Source of the DNA: Asterias amurensis
Taxonomy: Eukaryota; Echinodermata; Asteroidea; Forcipulatida; Asteriidae
Length of the DNA: 64,000 bases
Direction of reading: 5' to 3'
NCBI RefSeq assembly: GCF_032118995.1
Contig: NC_092654.1
Coordinates: 16,287,284 to 16,351,283 of the forward strand
The notes below the pieces were generated by a model. That model was given only the letters and a program-made list of their open reading frames with translations, did not search any database and was not told the DNA's origin. Positions 16,901 through 29,946 of this stretch are shown here, piece by piece. Numbering within the stretch: position 1 is the first letter of the stretch; every line of letters starts with the position of its first letter. The position numbers and the translations under genes were made by a program.

Positions 16901-19900
16901 AGCAAGGTTCATCTAGAGACTTCCTCTGTGTGATTAGTCCCTACGTAGGATTTCCTGGGTCCAGAGAGGAATCAATAAACCAGGAAGAAATGAAAGAAAT
17001 GGAGTGCGGGGAAAACTAAATTAAATTTACTGGAAGTTCGAAAGCACTGATGAAAATTTTGGATTTACCATGTGTGATAAACAGTATGGTTCGGTATGGA
17101 CATTTTAAATGCTCCCAAAAATAAATACATTGACGTGGGGAATACTGTAGATGTCAAAACTTTTAATGAACAATGAATAATTTAATAAACAATTCATTGA
17201 AATGGACTTTAATTATTTCATACAAGATTCATGGAATGCAAGTGTGCATGCTGTGACTCTGCAAGTTTTATTGATTTTTGACTTTTTTGTTTGTTTAGAG
17301 TAATGTGTGTTTGAACAGGTACATAAAAAAGTACATTACATTGAAATGGACTTCAAATGGTTAAAACAAGATTCAACAAGCTCAATTATGGAATGCAAGT
17401 GTACAAGCTGTGACTCTGCAATATTTATATCTGGTTTTCTGTCCTTAGTTTTTTTGTTTGAAAAGAACCGAATGGTTTTTTTAAGAGTAATGTGTATTTG
17501 AACAGGTAGGCCTACATGTATGAACCATATTGTGCTGGTTACTTTTTGAGGTGTGCTTGGTTTCATACAATGTACTTGTCCTCTGTGGTTCGCACACTAT
17601 ATTGACCATGCTGAGTGCTCTACCATACCATCTGAGATGGCCTTGCAGGTGCAGTTGCAGTGAACAATTTCCCTTGTATAGCTGTACCAAAATAGTAATA
17701 ATGATCATGATAAATAAAGATATTTATAAAGCGCCTATTATGCAAAAAGCGTCTAAGCTCATAAAGAAAACAATATTTTTTGTAAAATTTAATGTTAATG
17801 TTTTCTTTATGTGCTGTAGTTAAAGATGCTATGTCAGATTTTTGGCCCCAAACATTAAAAAATAGATTTTTTTGAGTGAATGGTATTTCAAAGAGTATCA
17901 CCCGCTCTAACGATTTTTTTTTTAACTTTTACTTTTAAAAGTCAGGAACCTTGACAAAAATTTAAAACGTTTCTTATAAAACACATAAGAATTGGTCACG
18001 TGCCGACAAAAAAAGAAATTTTGAGCACTTTATTTCACTGCTACTATAATTGGCGAACTTTTTCGAGCAATGGCTGAAATGAAAGCTTGTAACCGTCTCG
18101 ACCCCCATCAAAATACCTATTGAATTTTAAGTCAAAATTTGTGGGTCAAATCGGCCAAAAATCTGACATAGCATCTTTAAAAGGTACAACTACAAATAAG
18201 CAGAATAAGCAGCTTCAAACAAACGCATCAGTTTGTGCTAAAAGTCCCTATTTTCCATAAGCTAGTAATTCAGTCTTTACAAAACCTGTTCAGTGTAAAT
18301 ATTTTGTATCAAATTATAAAGGATACTGACTGGTTAAATTGTAAATAATTTCCGGTTGAATCAAGAAATAATTGTGACTATTTTTTTCTATTTATAATAA
18401 TAATTAATGTCATTCTAAATATATTTTATATTAATACAATTTAAATTTGTTAATGCGCATGTGTTGCTGGGCACCTCTGGAAAACAGTGTTTTACTGAGA
18501 GGTTTCCCCAGGGTAAAGAAGAAATAAATAAATATGCCATTTTTTCTATACAAATGCAGAGATTCCCTGGCTTCATTATGAATATTCATTGCCTGCTTGA
18601 CACAGACATTTCATTTTTTTTATTTTTTTTTGCAGTCATCCAGCAGTATCAGCCCACTGATGCCACCACCAATCCATCACTGCTCCTAGCTGCAGCTAAG
18701 ATTGAAAAATACCATCATCTCATCGATGATGCCGTCAAGTATGGCAAAGCCAACGGAAGGTAGATACCAATCTCAATTATTAAACAGATCTGGGCGCAAT
18801 TTCATATAGCTACTAAGCACAAAAATTTGCATAGCATGAAATTTCTTCCTTGATAAAAACAGGATTACCAACCGAATTTACACGTGATTATCAGGATAAG
18901 CAAACAACAGCTGAATACCAGTACCAAGCAATATGCAATGAATGGAAATTCTGTTGGTAATCCTGTTTTTATCAAGAAAGAAATTGCATGCTAAGCAAAT
19001 GGAATTGGGCCCTGCATATGGGAGCCCTAGTGGATGCAATAGGAGTGCAATGTAGCAGAACATAATCACGACACTAAAATGGAAAAGCAAGGCTTGTAGG
19101 TCATAATGTTACCTATCTGTGAATACAGGCCTGTAGGCCTATGCTTCATTTTTGAAAGGGCAAGGACACCAAGGCATTTTCTGACATTTCCCCCTGCACA
19201 CTCAAAACCTTTTCCACTTATTGAAAAAGAGAAAGGGTGAGCGCCCCGGTTTTCCTGGCTGGATGTTGCGCCACATCACCTTTGTCTCATAATTCAAACT
19301 TCGTCCCACTCATCCTGCAGTAAAAACCAGGCGCTTTGTATTCTTTGGAAAAAGGCGGGTTATAAATACGGTTATTCTCCTGACGATGACTAGAGCAAGC
19401 TAGTCGAAACATTGAGACCAACCCAAGAACTGACTCCACGGTAGTACAGTTAATTACGATCCTATAAGCTTAAGTAGTAGTCCCAGCCTATTTCTATACC
19501 ATCCGCCCAGGTAATAGTTAATAAGTAGTCCTATTAATAAGCAGGACAGTTCTTTGAAGTCTCCCGAACACCCGAAAAATCTACTCAGCGGTAGAAGAAT
19601 TAAGCAAGACAGTTCTCTAAGAACAAACTCTACCTGGCAAGTAGATACACAAATGGTGTCACCGCAAACTAAATATATATTGATACCTCACCATGCAATG
19701 CCTCAAATCCTATACAGTTAATATTATTATCTTTTCACAGCACAATGGATGAGCAGGTCACAGCCACCATGGACAAGCTTTTTGTCAACTTCGGTGTTGA
19801 GATTCTGAAGATCGTACCGGGGAGGGTCTCCACTGAGGTCGATGCTCGGTGAGTGAGTTTACAATGTATACAAGTTTAGCCAGATTTGCAGAGTTTTCTT

Positions 19901-22900
19901 TTGTCTAGGGCCCCAAAACAATTAATTGAGTCGTTGCTACAAAGTTGCTGAGGCTGAAGTAATATCTAATGGTAATTGCAGCAATTAAAGACAAACATAA
20001 TGACATTTTCACCATTTGAAGAGCTAGAGCAGTTGTCAAAAGTGTTTTCTTTTCTGTAGCTGAAAAAGTTTTGAAGTGATGCGGACTTTTACTTTTTTTT
20101 TCACTTGACCATCAAAATATAGAGTTTCAATTTAATGCAAAGTTCATTTTTCGACTTGATCATGATGTATTATTTTCTGTTGAATTGCTTGCTTTTATTG
20201 ATCCTTAAATACTGAGTTTAATTCTATGGCTTGGACATTTACAAAAGATTTTCTTTGTTCTTGTACCTACACACAATGTAAGTTTATTCCGTATTTTGAA
20301 TGTAGTACTTCTTGTTTATATTGCTTGTGCGTTTAATTCCTTTGTCAAAATTTGTTTATTAGTATTTAATTCCTTGGTAAGCCCCAGCGGGTGTTTAGGC
20401 TGGATGTAAGGCACTGCACAATTTCTAATCTGAATCACTATTATTATTATCTGTGCATAATGTCTCTGTGCACAATGTCAGTAAATATTACTGGCATACA
20501 TTTTAAGGAAGAACGTTTTATTTTATTTCTGACAGCCTGTCATTTGATATTGAGAAGCAGATTGAGAAGGGCAAGAAGTTGATTAAGTTGTACGAAGACC
20601 AAGGTATCGACAAGAGCCGTGTCCTGATCAAACTCAGCTCAACCTGGGAAGGAATCCAGGCAGCAAGGTAGGGTACCAGACGACTGTCACCAATGCATGG
20701 ATTGCACTAAGCCTCATCGACTGTCATATTTGATGAAAAACACAACTCTCAGCTAATGATAGCCTTGCACGCATGCACATTTCATCAAATATGGTGGTCG
20801 ATGACGCTTAGTGCAATATTATAGGCAGGTTCAGATTGCAATGCTGGATTTTGAGGGATTTCAAGGAGATTGCGGTTAAGGGAGGTTGTAGACAAATGAG
20901 CTTTTTATTAAAAAGAATATTTATGTTGCTGGTTGTGAACTAAGATATTGATAGAAGTCAGGCCTTGGATAACATGCAGGCCATGGAGGCAGTGACCTCT
21001 GTTGCCCTGTGGTCTTGGCCTTGGGGGGGGGGCCTTCAAAATGTTCCCATTTACTTTAAGACTTTCAAATGTAAGTGCCCTTTACAAAATTCCAACAGGC
21101 CTGCCCCTTCTAAGATGAACTTCCAGCCCTGAGATGTACTACGAGTTTGGAACAGATAATCTATGTGAAAATGTAAACAGGAGTAACGGCTTTATGATGA
21201 CAGCTAACATACCCTTTCATTTTCTATTTGTCTTTTTTACATGACCTTCATTTTATTTGAATAATTTCAGGAAGTTGGAGGCTGAATATGGCATAACCTG
21301 TAACCTGACTCTGCTGTTCTCATTTGCACAGGTAAAGTAGTATATGTTTTAGAGACCGTCCTTGGTAGTACAGTAAGCCCATTGCACCCAATGCCATCAT
21401 CACAATAATCTTGGTTGTGCAATTTAAAGAGTCTGTGTCCGTCCCTATGTGCTTATACAGTGAAGTGCAAAATTTAGGTGAAAAGGTGTTTTCTTATTGA
21501 TATCCAAAATGGTGCACTTGGCACATTCGCTGCATACATGTAGGCCCTTTTCAAATTCACGGCTTCGGCTCCAGATTCAGGTCAGGCTAGCTTTGCCCCC
21601 GCCGTTGTTTTGCTTTGCGTATACGTCAGGGCCTCAGACGAGAGAATAGAGCCTGAAGCCAAATCCAAAGCCGTTTTTCAAAAAGGGCCATAGCTTACAT
21701 GCATGACATGCATGCAAGGGGGTCAGTGAAGATGTTGTGCCTTAACAACATTTCTGGAAATGCTCCTGTACAATCTATTTACAATGCATTTTTAACCGAT
21801 GCTTAATGAATCTTACTTTTGCTGAATGAAGTACTACTGTGCTCTGGTTGCAAATGTTGTGCTTTAGCCTGACACAGTTGGAGCATCTACAGACCCACTG
21901 CACTGTGCTCTGGCACAATGTGCAGATCATTCGCACGCGCTTCCGTTTTGGGGGTCAAAATGTGCACACAAGGATCACACAAGGATGGTACAAGTGTTGA
22001 AACACGTGTACCATCCTTTAAAGCATGTTTTGACTCCCAAAATTGAAGCGCTTGCATTTGGGCGGTGCGTTGTGCAATGGTTCTATGAGGCAGTTCATGC
22101 CTCCACTGTCAATGTGTTTAAGCGTCACCGTAAATTTGTCCCAGATTGGAACCTAAAATGTTCCTGTGACTTTTTTATTATTATTATTATTACAATATGC
22201 TGGTCTTTTTGCCATTTTTGTAGGCTGTTAAAACACTGATGGTCGAGCTTCCAGTGCTTGTTAAAATATATTTTTGATGTGCTATTTTATATATATCATG
22301 TATCTTTATCATTGTAAAATTGCTTGCTATATTGTTGGTTTAGTACCAATGTTTTTGTCTCTATTAAATATTGTAGTTTTGGGAGTCGATGTCCCTGTGT
22401 GCTTTACAATGTTATAGGCATTTAGGTGACGTGGTGTTTACTGGCGCATCATAATTTCTACTTGCAATTTCGCTCCCATAAAGGCGCCCGTGGGAATGGC
22501 ATACAGAAGCCAAGGGGTTAATTCATAATCTTCTTGTTATAACTTGATTTAAATTCTTCTTCTGATTGTGGTAACTTTAACTGTAATTTGAAGTAATATT
22601 GTTGCTGTGACCTTTATTCATTTTAATGTGTGTAATAGCGAGTGTGTACTTTTACAGTCTTTATTATTAATATTTTATTGATCAGCACGTTAGAACAAAG
22701 TTATGTTAGAATTTGAGCTATATTAAAATGAATTAATTCTTAGAACTATAATATTATTATTTGTTAGCCTCTTTTCCATCCACTTATCATTATTTTGGCA
22801 CTCTGATATCCTATTTTTATTGCAGGCTGTTGCTTGTGCCGAGGCTAATGTCACCCTCATTTCACCATTCGTGGGACGTATCATGGATTGGTACAAGGCT

Positions 22901-25840
22901 CACACCGGCAAGTCTGGATATGAAGCAACCGAAGACCCAGGTAAGTAAAGTGTGTTAACCTTTAGCCTCAGGATTTTCCCTACTGAAAAGAACAGTGTTG
23001 TAGATGAGTTCACACTATGCAGTCTTAGGCCGTGTCCAAAACAGCGACTTCGGCTAAGCTACGGCTAGATTGTGAACGTCTACCTGTTGTTTAACACTGG
23101 CAGACGTGCTAATATAGCTGTAGTTGTAGTCGCCATTAAGGTCGCAGCCTTAGTCTTGAGTGTTGGAAATTTTTTGTCTTTTAGTCTTTAGGTTTAAGTC
23201 CTGGGTCATGAGTTTTTGTGTTGTGAGTCTTAAGTCTTGGGTCCTGAGGCTTATACGTGAGTCAAGGGTCTAGAGTTTTTTTATTTGTGGATTTTTGAGT
23301 CTAAAGGTTTTGAGTCTTGCGTCTTTTGTCTGAGTCTATTCTTAGTCTGAGACCACTCTTGAGTTCTGCAGGCATGATAGTATTCCTGCTTAAAACTGAT
23401 TTCTTATTTTTTTTTTTCGCTGACAAGTCTGAAATATGGTGATTAGTTAGTCTAAAGTTTTTCTTAGCACCACACCATGTGTACAAGTACATAGGTCAGC
23501 TCTTGTAATGAATAAAATATTCCTACTTTTTTCCAAGGACCAAATATCACGCCTAAGTCCTACACCGCTGAGAACCTGTGTTAATGTTGAAATGCAAACC
23601 ACGCATTGGGGTTATGACTCCATTTCACACTCGTTTCTCCTAAAGACGAGTAGAGGGAGTATACTGTTCGAAACGTTGGACCACGCCGGCTCTCTTCAGA
23701 GCCAACACTCACACAAAATAGATTTACACATGGTTGAACCGCAAGTTACTATTTATTTTGTATAACACACCTCTTGCTTGTTCTGTATTCTGGTTGGTTG
23801 AAACACGGTCGCGTGGGGTGAACTACATAGTCTAGTGATCGCACTGCATGTTTTGAAAATAGTGCCTGGTTACAGCGCCCTCTCTTGACATGAACCGTGA
23901 ACAGCAACTAAAAAACTTCCTTTCTTTTCCAAATTTCTTTTCTTATTTCACGTTTAAGACCGAGGTGTATTATAAAACACATATTAACTTGCATTATTCA
24001 GTAACTAGTGTACTTCTATTCCCCCGAGGGACTTTGAGTGACCAGAAGAGGGACCTATTTCCCTCGGCCTTTGGGGAAATGGGTCCCTCTTCTGGTTACT
24101 CAAAGTCCCTCGGGGGTATAGATGTACACTAGTTACCTCATTGCCAGTCAATATGTGTATAATAAATTCTTCTTATTTATCCACACCATGCAAAGCTTCA
24201 AACAATACTTTCTAACTAATGTTTTGTTGCTTGTGATTGTGTTTAACACCACCAGGAGTGATAAGCGTTAAAAAGATCTACAACTACTACAAGAAGTTTG
24301 GGTACAAGACTGTTGTGATGGGAGCATCATTCCGCAACATCGGTGAAATCACGGAGCTGGCTGGAGTGGATTACATAACAATCAGGTACGATACTTAGGA
24401 TGTCAGGTCGCCATCAGACACACAAGGTTGGAAGGCCACTTCAAGGTGTGGGCTACCATTATTTTACTCCAGAGGCTGTTGTCACCTCATAGGGCTGACA
24501 CAGGGTTACCCCTTTAACAGTCCATACAGATGTAGGCTTGGGTATCATCAGTCCGAAGCCTGGCCGATAGAGCAGAAAGCACTACCTCCCCAATTTTAAG
24601 AACATATAGCAAGTGTAATGACCGGGATTCGAACCCACACTCTGCTGATCAAACACCTGAGCTTGAATCCGGTGCTCTTAATCGCTCAACCATGACACGC
24701 CACAAATGCTTTTTGTTAAGTAGCCAATCGGGCTTAATAAACTCTGGGTTAAACCTGCCCCCAGTAAGTTTTAGTAGCCCTGATTTTAAACATGTACATG
24801 TATTGTCATCAATGTATCGTTCTGGTGTATTAATTATAGGTAGCAATCACAGCCAGGATAAATTAACAGGCAAACAAAGTAACACTCAAACACTCAAAAA
24901 TCTCTTGTAAATTTGACCTTGTTGTGACTAATTGAGTTGTTTTATGACTGGTTTCTCTACAGTCCCAAGTTGCTGGAAGAACTGAAGGTTACCAACGCTC
25001 CATTAACGCGCAAGTTGTCTGTTGAAGAAGGTAACAAAAACTTTCTTAGAATTTTCCCTAATCAACATCTTTACAGTTTAATTTTTTTTAAATTTATTTG
25101 AATACTACTATATATGATCAGACCTAGGGTCTTGCATTCCATATGTCACTCGTTGAAAATGTGTCTATTCAATTTAAAAAAAACTTTAAATGATTTTGGC
25201 TGGTACCCTGTTTCTGTTTGGCATTACTTTTCAGTGCTTGGCAAGATATAAGAACTGTTTTTACTTGTAAGTGTACTGTTGGGCCTGCTTGGCTGCCAGT
25301 GCAGTGGATAAATAAACCAGAAAAATAATTATAAATTTGTGCTTTCTGGAAGTTTCAGGTTTTATGAAATTGGGCCCTGATGCAATCACGATGAAAAAAA
25401 CATACAAACTTTTAACTGTGGGTTTTCTTAGAAAGAAACTATATATAAATAGTAAACTTGTGGGTACAACTATGTGTAAATCTGTTAGGGTGAGTGTTGG
25501 CTCTGAAAAGAGAAAAGAGCCGATTGGGAGACCCAACAAGCTCTTTTCAGAGCCAACACTCACCTTAAGAGATTTCGCATGGTTTGTACCCGCAAGTTTA
25601 CTATTTAATATAGTTTCTTATGTCTCCACACCATGCAAAGCTTCAAACAATACTTATGTGTTTTCTTATTCATTATCAGCGCAAAAACTTGACTTGGAGA
25701 AGATTTCCCTGAAGGAGCAGCAGTTTCGTTACCTCCACAATGAGGACAGGATGGCTGTGGAAAAACTCTCAGACGGAATCCGCAATTTTGCGGCCGACGC
25801 CATCAAGCTGGAGAACATGCTGAAGGAGAAGCTTGCTTAG
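13947..25840 (+). CDS. TALDO1: Transaldolase, complete, nine exons
   Basis: It transfers a dihydroxyacetone unit from sedoheptulose 7-phosphate to glyceraldehyde 3-phosphate in the non-oxidative pentose phosphate pathway. Exons: 13947-14037, 18636-18759, 19741-19848, 20536-20667, 21271-21331, 22826-22940, 24256-24385, 24963-25030 and 25680-25840. All phases agree and give 329 aa (human enzyme 337). The Schiff-base lysine is K140 in [11 protein letters not shown]. Other landmarks are VVADTGDF (22-29), DATTNPS (39-45), [11 protein letters not shown] (163-173), [10 protein letters not shown] (185-194) and MGASFRN (232-238). The N-terminal KRQK resembles the basic stretch of the human protein. 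Introns hold SINEs, foldbacks and MITEs. The match to animal TALDO1 is very strong. Confidence 0.97.
17190..17509 (+). repeat. Local tandem duplication in transaldolase intron 1
   Basis: The segment with CATTGAAATGGACTT, ATGGAATGCAAGTGT, CTGTGACTCTGCAA and GAGTAATGTGT occurs twice, at about 17190-17322 and 17335-17509, with small insertions in the second copy. Confidence 0.7.
17824..18176. repeat. TTAA-type MITE, family D (AGATGCTATGTCAG ends)
   Basis: Terminal inverted repeats begin AGATGCTATGTCAGATTTTT, and TTAA lies directly outside both ends (17820-17823 and 18177-18180). It is 353 bp with no coding frame. It lies in transaldolase intron 1. Confidence 0.85.
18792..19012. repeat. Palindromic MITE, GGGCCCAATTTCAT family, copy 2
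   Basis: It starts GGGCGCAATTTCATA and ends with the inverse, GGAATTGGGCCC. Near the middle, AACAGGATTACCAAC pairs with GTTGGTAATCCTGTT. It lies in transaldolase intron 2. Confidence 0.75.
19380..19500. repeat. Repeat fragment with CGATGACTAGAGCAAGCTAG motif
   Basis: It contains a TAGCAAGC/GCTAGTCGAAACATTGAGACC block of the type also seen at 23650-23690 and 44430-44455 (GTATACTGTTCGAAACGT and its inverse). Sharing between three introns suggests an old dispersed repeat; the full length is unclear. Confidence 0.35.
20700..20817. repeat. Short foldback, CATCGACTGTCATATTTGATGA arms, copy 1
   Basis: An arm of about 38 bases beginning ATTGCACTAAGC and running through TCATATTTGATGA pairs with its near-inverse at 20778-20817 across a 30-base loop. 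A shorter relative is at 32735-32808. It lies in transaldolase intron 4. Confidence 0.75.
21541..21692. repeat. Short foldback, GGCCCTTTTC ends, copy 1
   Basis: The ends GGCCCTTTTCAAATTCACGG and its inverse enclose GC-rich blocks, with CTTCGGCTCC matching the inner part of the related copy at 63441-63622. It lies in transaldolase intron 5. Confidence 0.65.
23150..23360 (+). repeat. Degenerate GAGTCTT-type simple repeat
   Basis: Motifs GAGTCTT, TAAGTC, GGGTC and TTGAGTCT recur irregularly over about 200 bases of transaldolase intron 6, as in a decayed microsatellite. Confidence 0.5.
24001..24136. repeat. Near-perfect foldback in transaldolase intron 6
   Basis: The arm 24001-24054 (GTAACTAGTGTACTTCTATT... 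GAAGAGGGACC) is matched almost base for base by its inverse at 24081-24136, leaving a 26-base loop. The RNA would form one long hairpin, 120 bases before exon 7. Confidence 0.85.
24405..24702 (-). repeat. tRNA-derived SINE
   Basis: On the minus strand, 24702-24612 is a Ser-type tRNA-like head with GTCATGGTTGAGCG (A box region) and GGGTTCGAATCCC (B box). A unique body of about 200 bases follows. It lies in transaldolase intron 7. The left end is approximate. Confidence 0.7.
25434..25622. repeat. Near-perfect foldback just before transaldolase exon 9
   Basis: Arms of about 80 bases pair GTAAACTTGTGGGTACAA and GTGAGTGTTGGCTCTGAAAA with their inverses around a 28-base loop. The structure ends 57 bases before the exon 9 acceptor. 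The motif AGTGTTGGCTCTG also occurs at 44390-44402, and its inverse near 23692-23710. Confidence 0.85.
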
Positions 25841-26972
25841 GTCTGGCCAATTCCAGAGGGTGAAGTGCATTCAGTCCACCAATCAATGAGTAGTCTTTAG
25901 TTTGAATTCCAGGGCTCTAATTTCAAGGGATTTTTTAAAAGGTACGATACATCGGTAGACAAATATGGCTGAGGGTTTTTGCAAAACACTGCCAAGGCTG
26001 CTGTACACACAATACCCAGTTTGTATTTGGATTCGCCAAATCAGAGTAGGCCTACGTGCAACAGTTAGTGTCAAAACTTAGAGAAATTGTCACCATGGTC
26101 ACTTGTTTGGTTGTACTGTAAAAATTAGATGAGCAGACCTTTTTTGTGCCAAGATGACCATAGTAAATTAATCATCATGCTAAAGAGATCTCTATTTGGG
26201 GGGTTGGCTGGTGGTTGTAAAACAGCCTTGCTTTTTTTTAAACGCATGGTCACCTGATCATGTCTTGTTCTGACTGATGTGACTGTTCTAACAAAGGCTA
26301 AAAGCTATGTTCCTATTTGACTTTTTACCCCACTGCCATGCGGAAAGTTAACATGACTGGCTTCGTTCCCACCTAGACTTTTATTCCCGAGAGGTTTGAA
26401 TAGTTTTACATTGCGAAGCTGTTCCCATTGGACTTTTCAGGGGCCCTGTTTAGTTGCCATGGCTGCGTGGAAGCCTTCCGCACCCTCTTTCTGTCTGTTA
26501 GTTTTAACTAGGGGTTGCAGTAAGTTGAAAGGGAGGTCATATTACCATTCGTCCACATTTGTCATTCTACAGAAAACCTGCGGTACTTTAAAGAAAAATG
26601 GGAACAGGGCTTTAGACAGACTTAACCAAAGATGGTTCAAACCTCTGGTGCTCTTTACTAGACTTGTGTTGAATAATGTGGTACTATTTTTTGGTGATGA
26701 TTCCCTATTAATCATGATAAATATGATAAATAGTGTGCTCCCCCCCAAAAAAAAAAATAAAAATGTAAAAAAAAAAAAAATAAAAACAATATCTTAACAG
26801 AAATGTACCCATACTACGACACACTGTTTCACTCTAGTACAGAAGTATCCCCTAGAAGCCTCTAAATAGTTCCTGGGATTCCCATAACACAATTGTGGGA
26901 AGGGGGAGGTTGTACACAATGCCCGTATCCAGCACCAAATTTGTCAATTATCAAACACTACTCAGTCTTTAA

Positions 26973-27329
26973 AGACTGTGGACACTATTGGTAATTGTCA
27001 ACGACTAGTCTTCACAGTTGGGGTATCTCAACATATGCATAAAATAACAAATCTGTGAAAACTTGAGCTCAATCGGTCGTCCAAGTAGCGAGATAACTAT
27101 GAAAGAAAAAACACCCTTGTCACTCGAAGTTGTGTGCTTGCTGATGCTTGATTTCGAGACCTCAAAATCAAAATCGTCGAAAATTACTTCTCTCTCGACA
27201 ACTATGTCACTTCAGAGGGAGCTATTTCTCACAATGTTTTATACTATCAACCACTCCCCATTACTCGTAATCAAGAAAGGTTTTATGATGATAATTATTT
27301 TGAGAAATTACCAATAGTGTCCACTGCCT
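26973..27329 (-). repeat. TTAA-type MITE, family A, copy 6
   Basis: Full-length copy flanked by TTAA at 26969-26972 and 27330-27333. The central hairpin is reduced. Confidence 0.88.
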
Positions 27330-27392
27330 TTAAGAGATGTTGCGGTACCTGCTGCCAAAACATAGGATTTTTGAACTGCCTCTAGCTGCCGG

Positions 27393-27560
27393 GCAACCTC
27401 GGTAGTCTAGTTGGTAAGACACTGCTCTAGAATTGCAAGGGTCGTGGGTTCGAATCCCACCTGAGTAACATGCCTGTGATATTTTTTCACAGGACTCGGG
27501 GGGGAAAGTACTGAGTGAGTATACAGTGCTAACACACATCGGTGTATGGGTAAAAACCAA
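27393..27560 (+). repeat. tRNA-derived SINE
   Basis: A tRNA-like head has A box GGTAGTCTAGTTGG and B box GGGTTCGAATCCC, spaced as in a tRNA; a body of about 80 bases follows. The acceptor stem pairs at only five positions, so it is not a working tRNA. The minus strand translates to IRTHDPCNSRAVSYQLDY, a peptide commonly mis-annotated from such SINEs. Confidence 0.8.
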
Positions 27561-28644
27561 TTAATATACATGTACTCAGTCCAGTTTTGAACGAAATTTT
27601 GTGATTTTATTGAAAAGATGTATTTCATTTATTAAGAGTATGGATAAATAATGATGGAAATAATGTTAGTTTTATAAACATGTATGCAGAGAGTATCCTG
27701 ATTTGTCTGACAGTCTCGATTTCCATACAGTACTACAAACTGTAGCCGTTTGAAATGTGTTTCGGTAATTTTGATTTGGAAAGATAAAACCCTGTTATAT
27801 TCTTCATAATTGTACGACTTAAAAGTGTATTTAAATTTTATATGGTCATAAAGGAAGCATTTTTTCGTTGTAGAATAAAGTATTTACTTGGATTTATTTT
27901 TATATACTTTATTAAAAGCCTGTTCTTCCAATAAAATTAAAAGTGAAATTGGCAAAATGTATCTCAACAGTGTTTTTTTTTGTCATTTCAGTTTGTGTTA
28001 TTGGTCAATTGATTCCAAGCCAAATCTGTTATGACTTTACTCTTCAATATCTACTCCCTGAATAACAAATAACCATTCATTACAGAATTTATTTCCTAAA
28101 ATACCATAGCAAGTCAATTACTGAAAGCCAGGTTCCTTTAAAAAATAAAAATGTGTGACGTCACCTAATTAGTATGCATGACTTTAGTATCTAATTTTTT
28201 TACTCGGCCTAGTTATTTCGGTGATCATCAAATAGTAAAAGTCTAAACTTTCTAAAATAAATTAGTTTTATCACGAACAACTATTTGGGTATTTTGTAGC
28301 TCACAAACTATTTTTTTTTCTCAAGATACGACCAATCATATGCAACAACGGATGACGCCATCTTATAGTCTTATAGTAGTGACCCGGATGCACACATGTT
28401 GGCATTCAGACAACAATCACACGTGCGTGCAGTTTACAGGAGAAAGCCTGGGCGACTATAATTCGCGCCTATTGCCGCCCCTGGATCTATGCTTCAAATG
28501 TTCTTCTTATTTATGATGGCATTATAAAAAGGTAAGAGTGACAACATAATTATGACAAAGAGGAATTAAATGCGGTAAAGTTCAGCATTTTGGGGAACCC
28601 TGTGTTTCAACCAGAGGGTCAGTTTCTTGGTTGGAGCTGCTTAA

Positions 28645-29029
28645 AGTCAGTGGACACTATTGGTAATTGTCAAAGACTAGCCTTCACAGTTGGTGTATCT
28701 CAACATGTATAAATTAACAAACCGGTGAACATTTGAGCTCAATCGGTCATCGAACTTGCGAGATAATGAAAGGAAAAAACACCCTTGTCATACAAAGTTG
28801 TGTGCGTTTAGGTGGTTGATTTCGAGACCTCAAGTTCTAAATCTGAGGTCTCGAAATCAAATTCGTGGAAAATTACTTCTTTCTCGAAAACTATGGCACT
28901 TCAAATCAGAAGGAGCCGTTTCTCACAATGGTTTATACCATCTACCTCTCCCCATTACTCGTCACCATTAGAGGTTTTATGCTAATAATTATTTTGAGTA
29001 ATTACCAATAGTGTCCACTGGCACTGCCT
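28645..29029 (-). repeat. TTAA-type MITE, family A, copy 7
   Basis: Full-length copy flanked by TTAA at 28641-28644 and 29030-29033, with the central hairpin intact. A small duplication (CACTGGCACTGCC) lies just inside the right end. Confidence 0.88.
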
Positions 29030-29946
29030 TTAAGCAAACTATGCCGCTTAACATTTTTATGTTTAAAAGCATGGGCAGAATACCAGTCGTAGATGATATG
29101 GTGGTGTTTTATAGCTGGTAGGCCTACTCTTTATTATTATTATTTTTTTTAAAGCGGTTTTATAGAATGCATCAGTGTGTTTCCCAGCTAGGCCTACTCT
29201 AGCTCCATGGGCCTACCATGCCCAAGGTTCCCCTGTGGTCCCACCATGTTCTTCTCGTACAGAAGTAGGCATGTTATATAACCACACCCTTCTAAAACTC
29301 TTCCAACAAATTCCTGGGATTCCAAGCTCACAGTGAAGACACAACGGTAGCGTTTGGGGGGGGGGGGACACCACGCCCACTGATATCGACCCCCGTTGTA
29401 GCTACACTTTTGAGAAGGCGATGGACTGACCATTGACTGACAAAAACACAATTTGATAAGCATACTTGTCACTTGGCTCAACTTCTGTACTTTGTACCAA
29501 AATGTGCACATAACATTTTGCTTTGATCAGTGATGGTGGTGTCTTTCCCTGCTTGGATGCCCTGCTTCAAATCCATAAGAGTTCCGCCGGGAATTTTTGT
29601 CCCCATCTCACAGAACAAAGCTGTTGCGAGTCTAATAATAAAATGAAAAAAAATCTGCTACATGTTCACTTATAAAAAAAATACTCGCTACTAAATTTCC
29701 AAAAACAAGACCCTCAAAAAATGTATTTCCAAACCACAAGACTCGGCAAATGGTTCTTCAAAAAAAAAGTATTGCTAGAAATGTATTCCAAAAGACAGAC
29801 TTTAAAACAAAACTAGCAAAAAGTACATTTATATAAAGCGTCCATTTCAGACAAAAAAAATTAATACAAAAATCAAAAACAGTACATAACTTTCAAACAT
29901 TGTTATGACTTTTCAGATATGACTTTATTCCAAATGAGATATTATA

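Noticed and set aside
27396-27475. Possible tRNA gene
   Set aside because: A and B boxes are good but the acceptor stem pairs at only about five positions and a SINE body follows.
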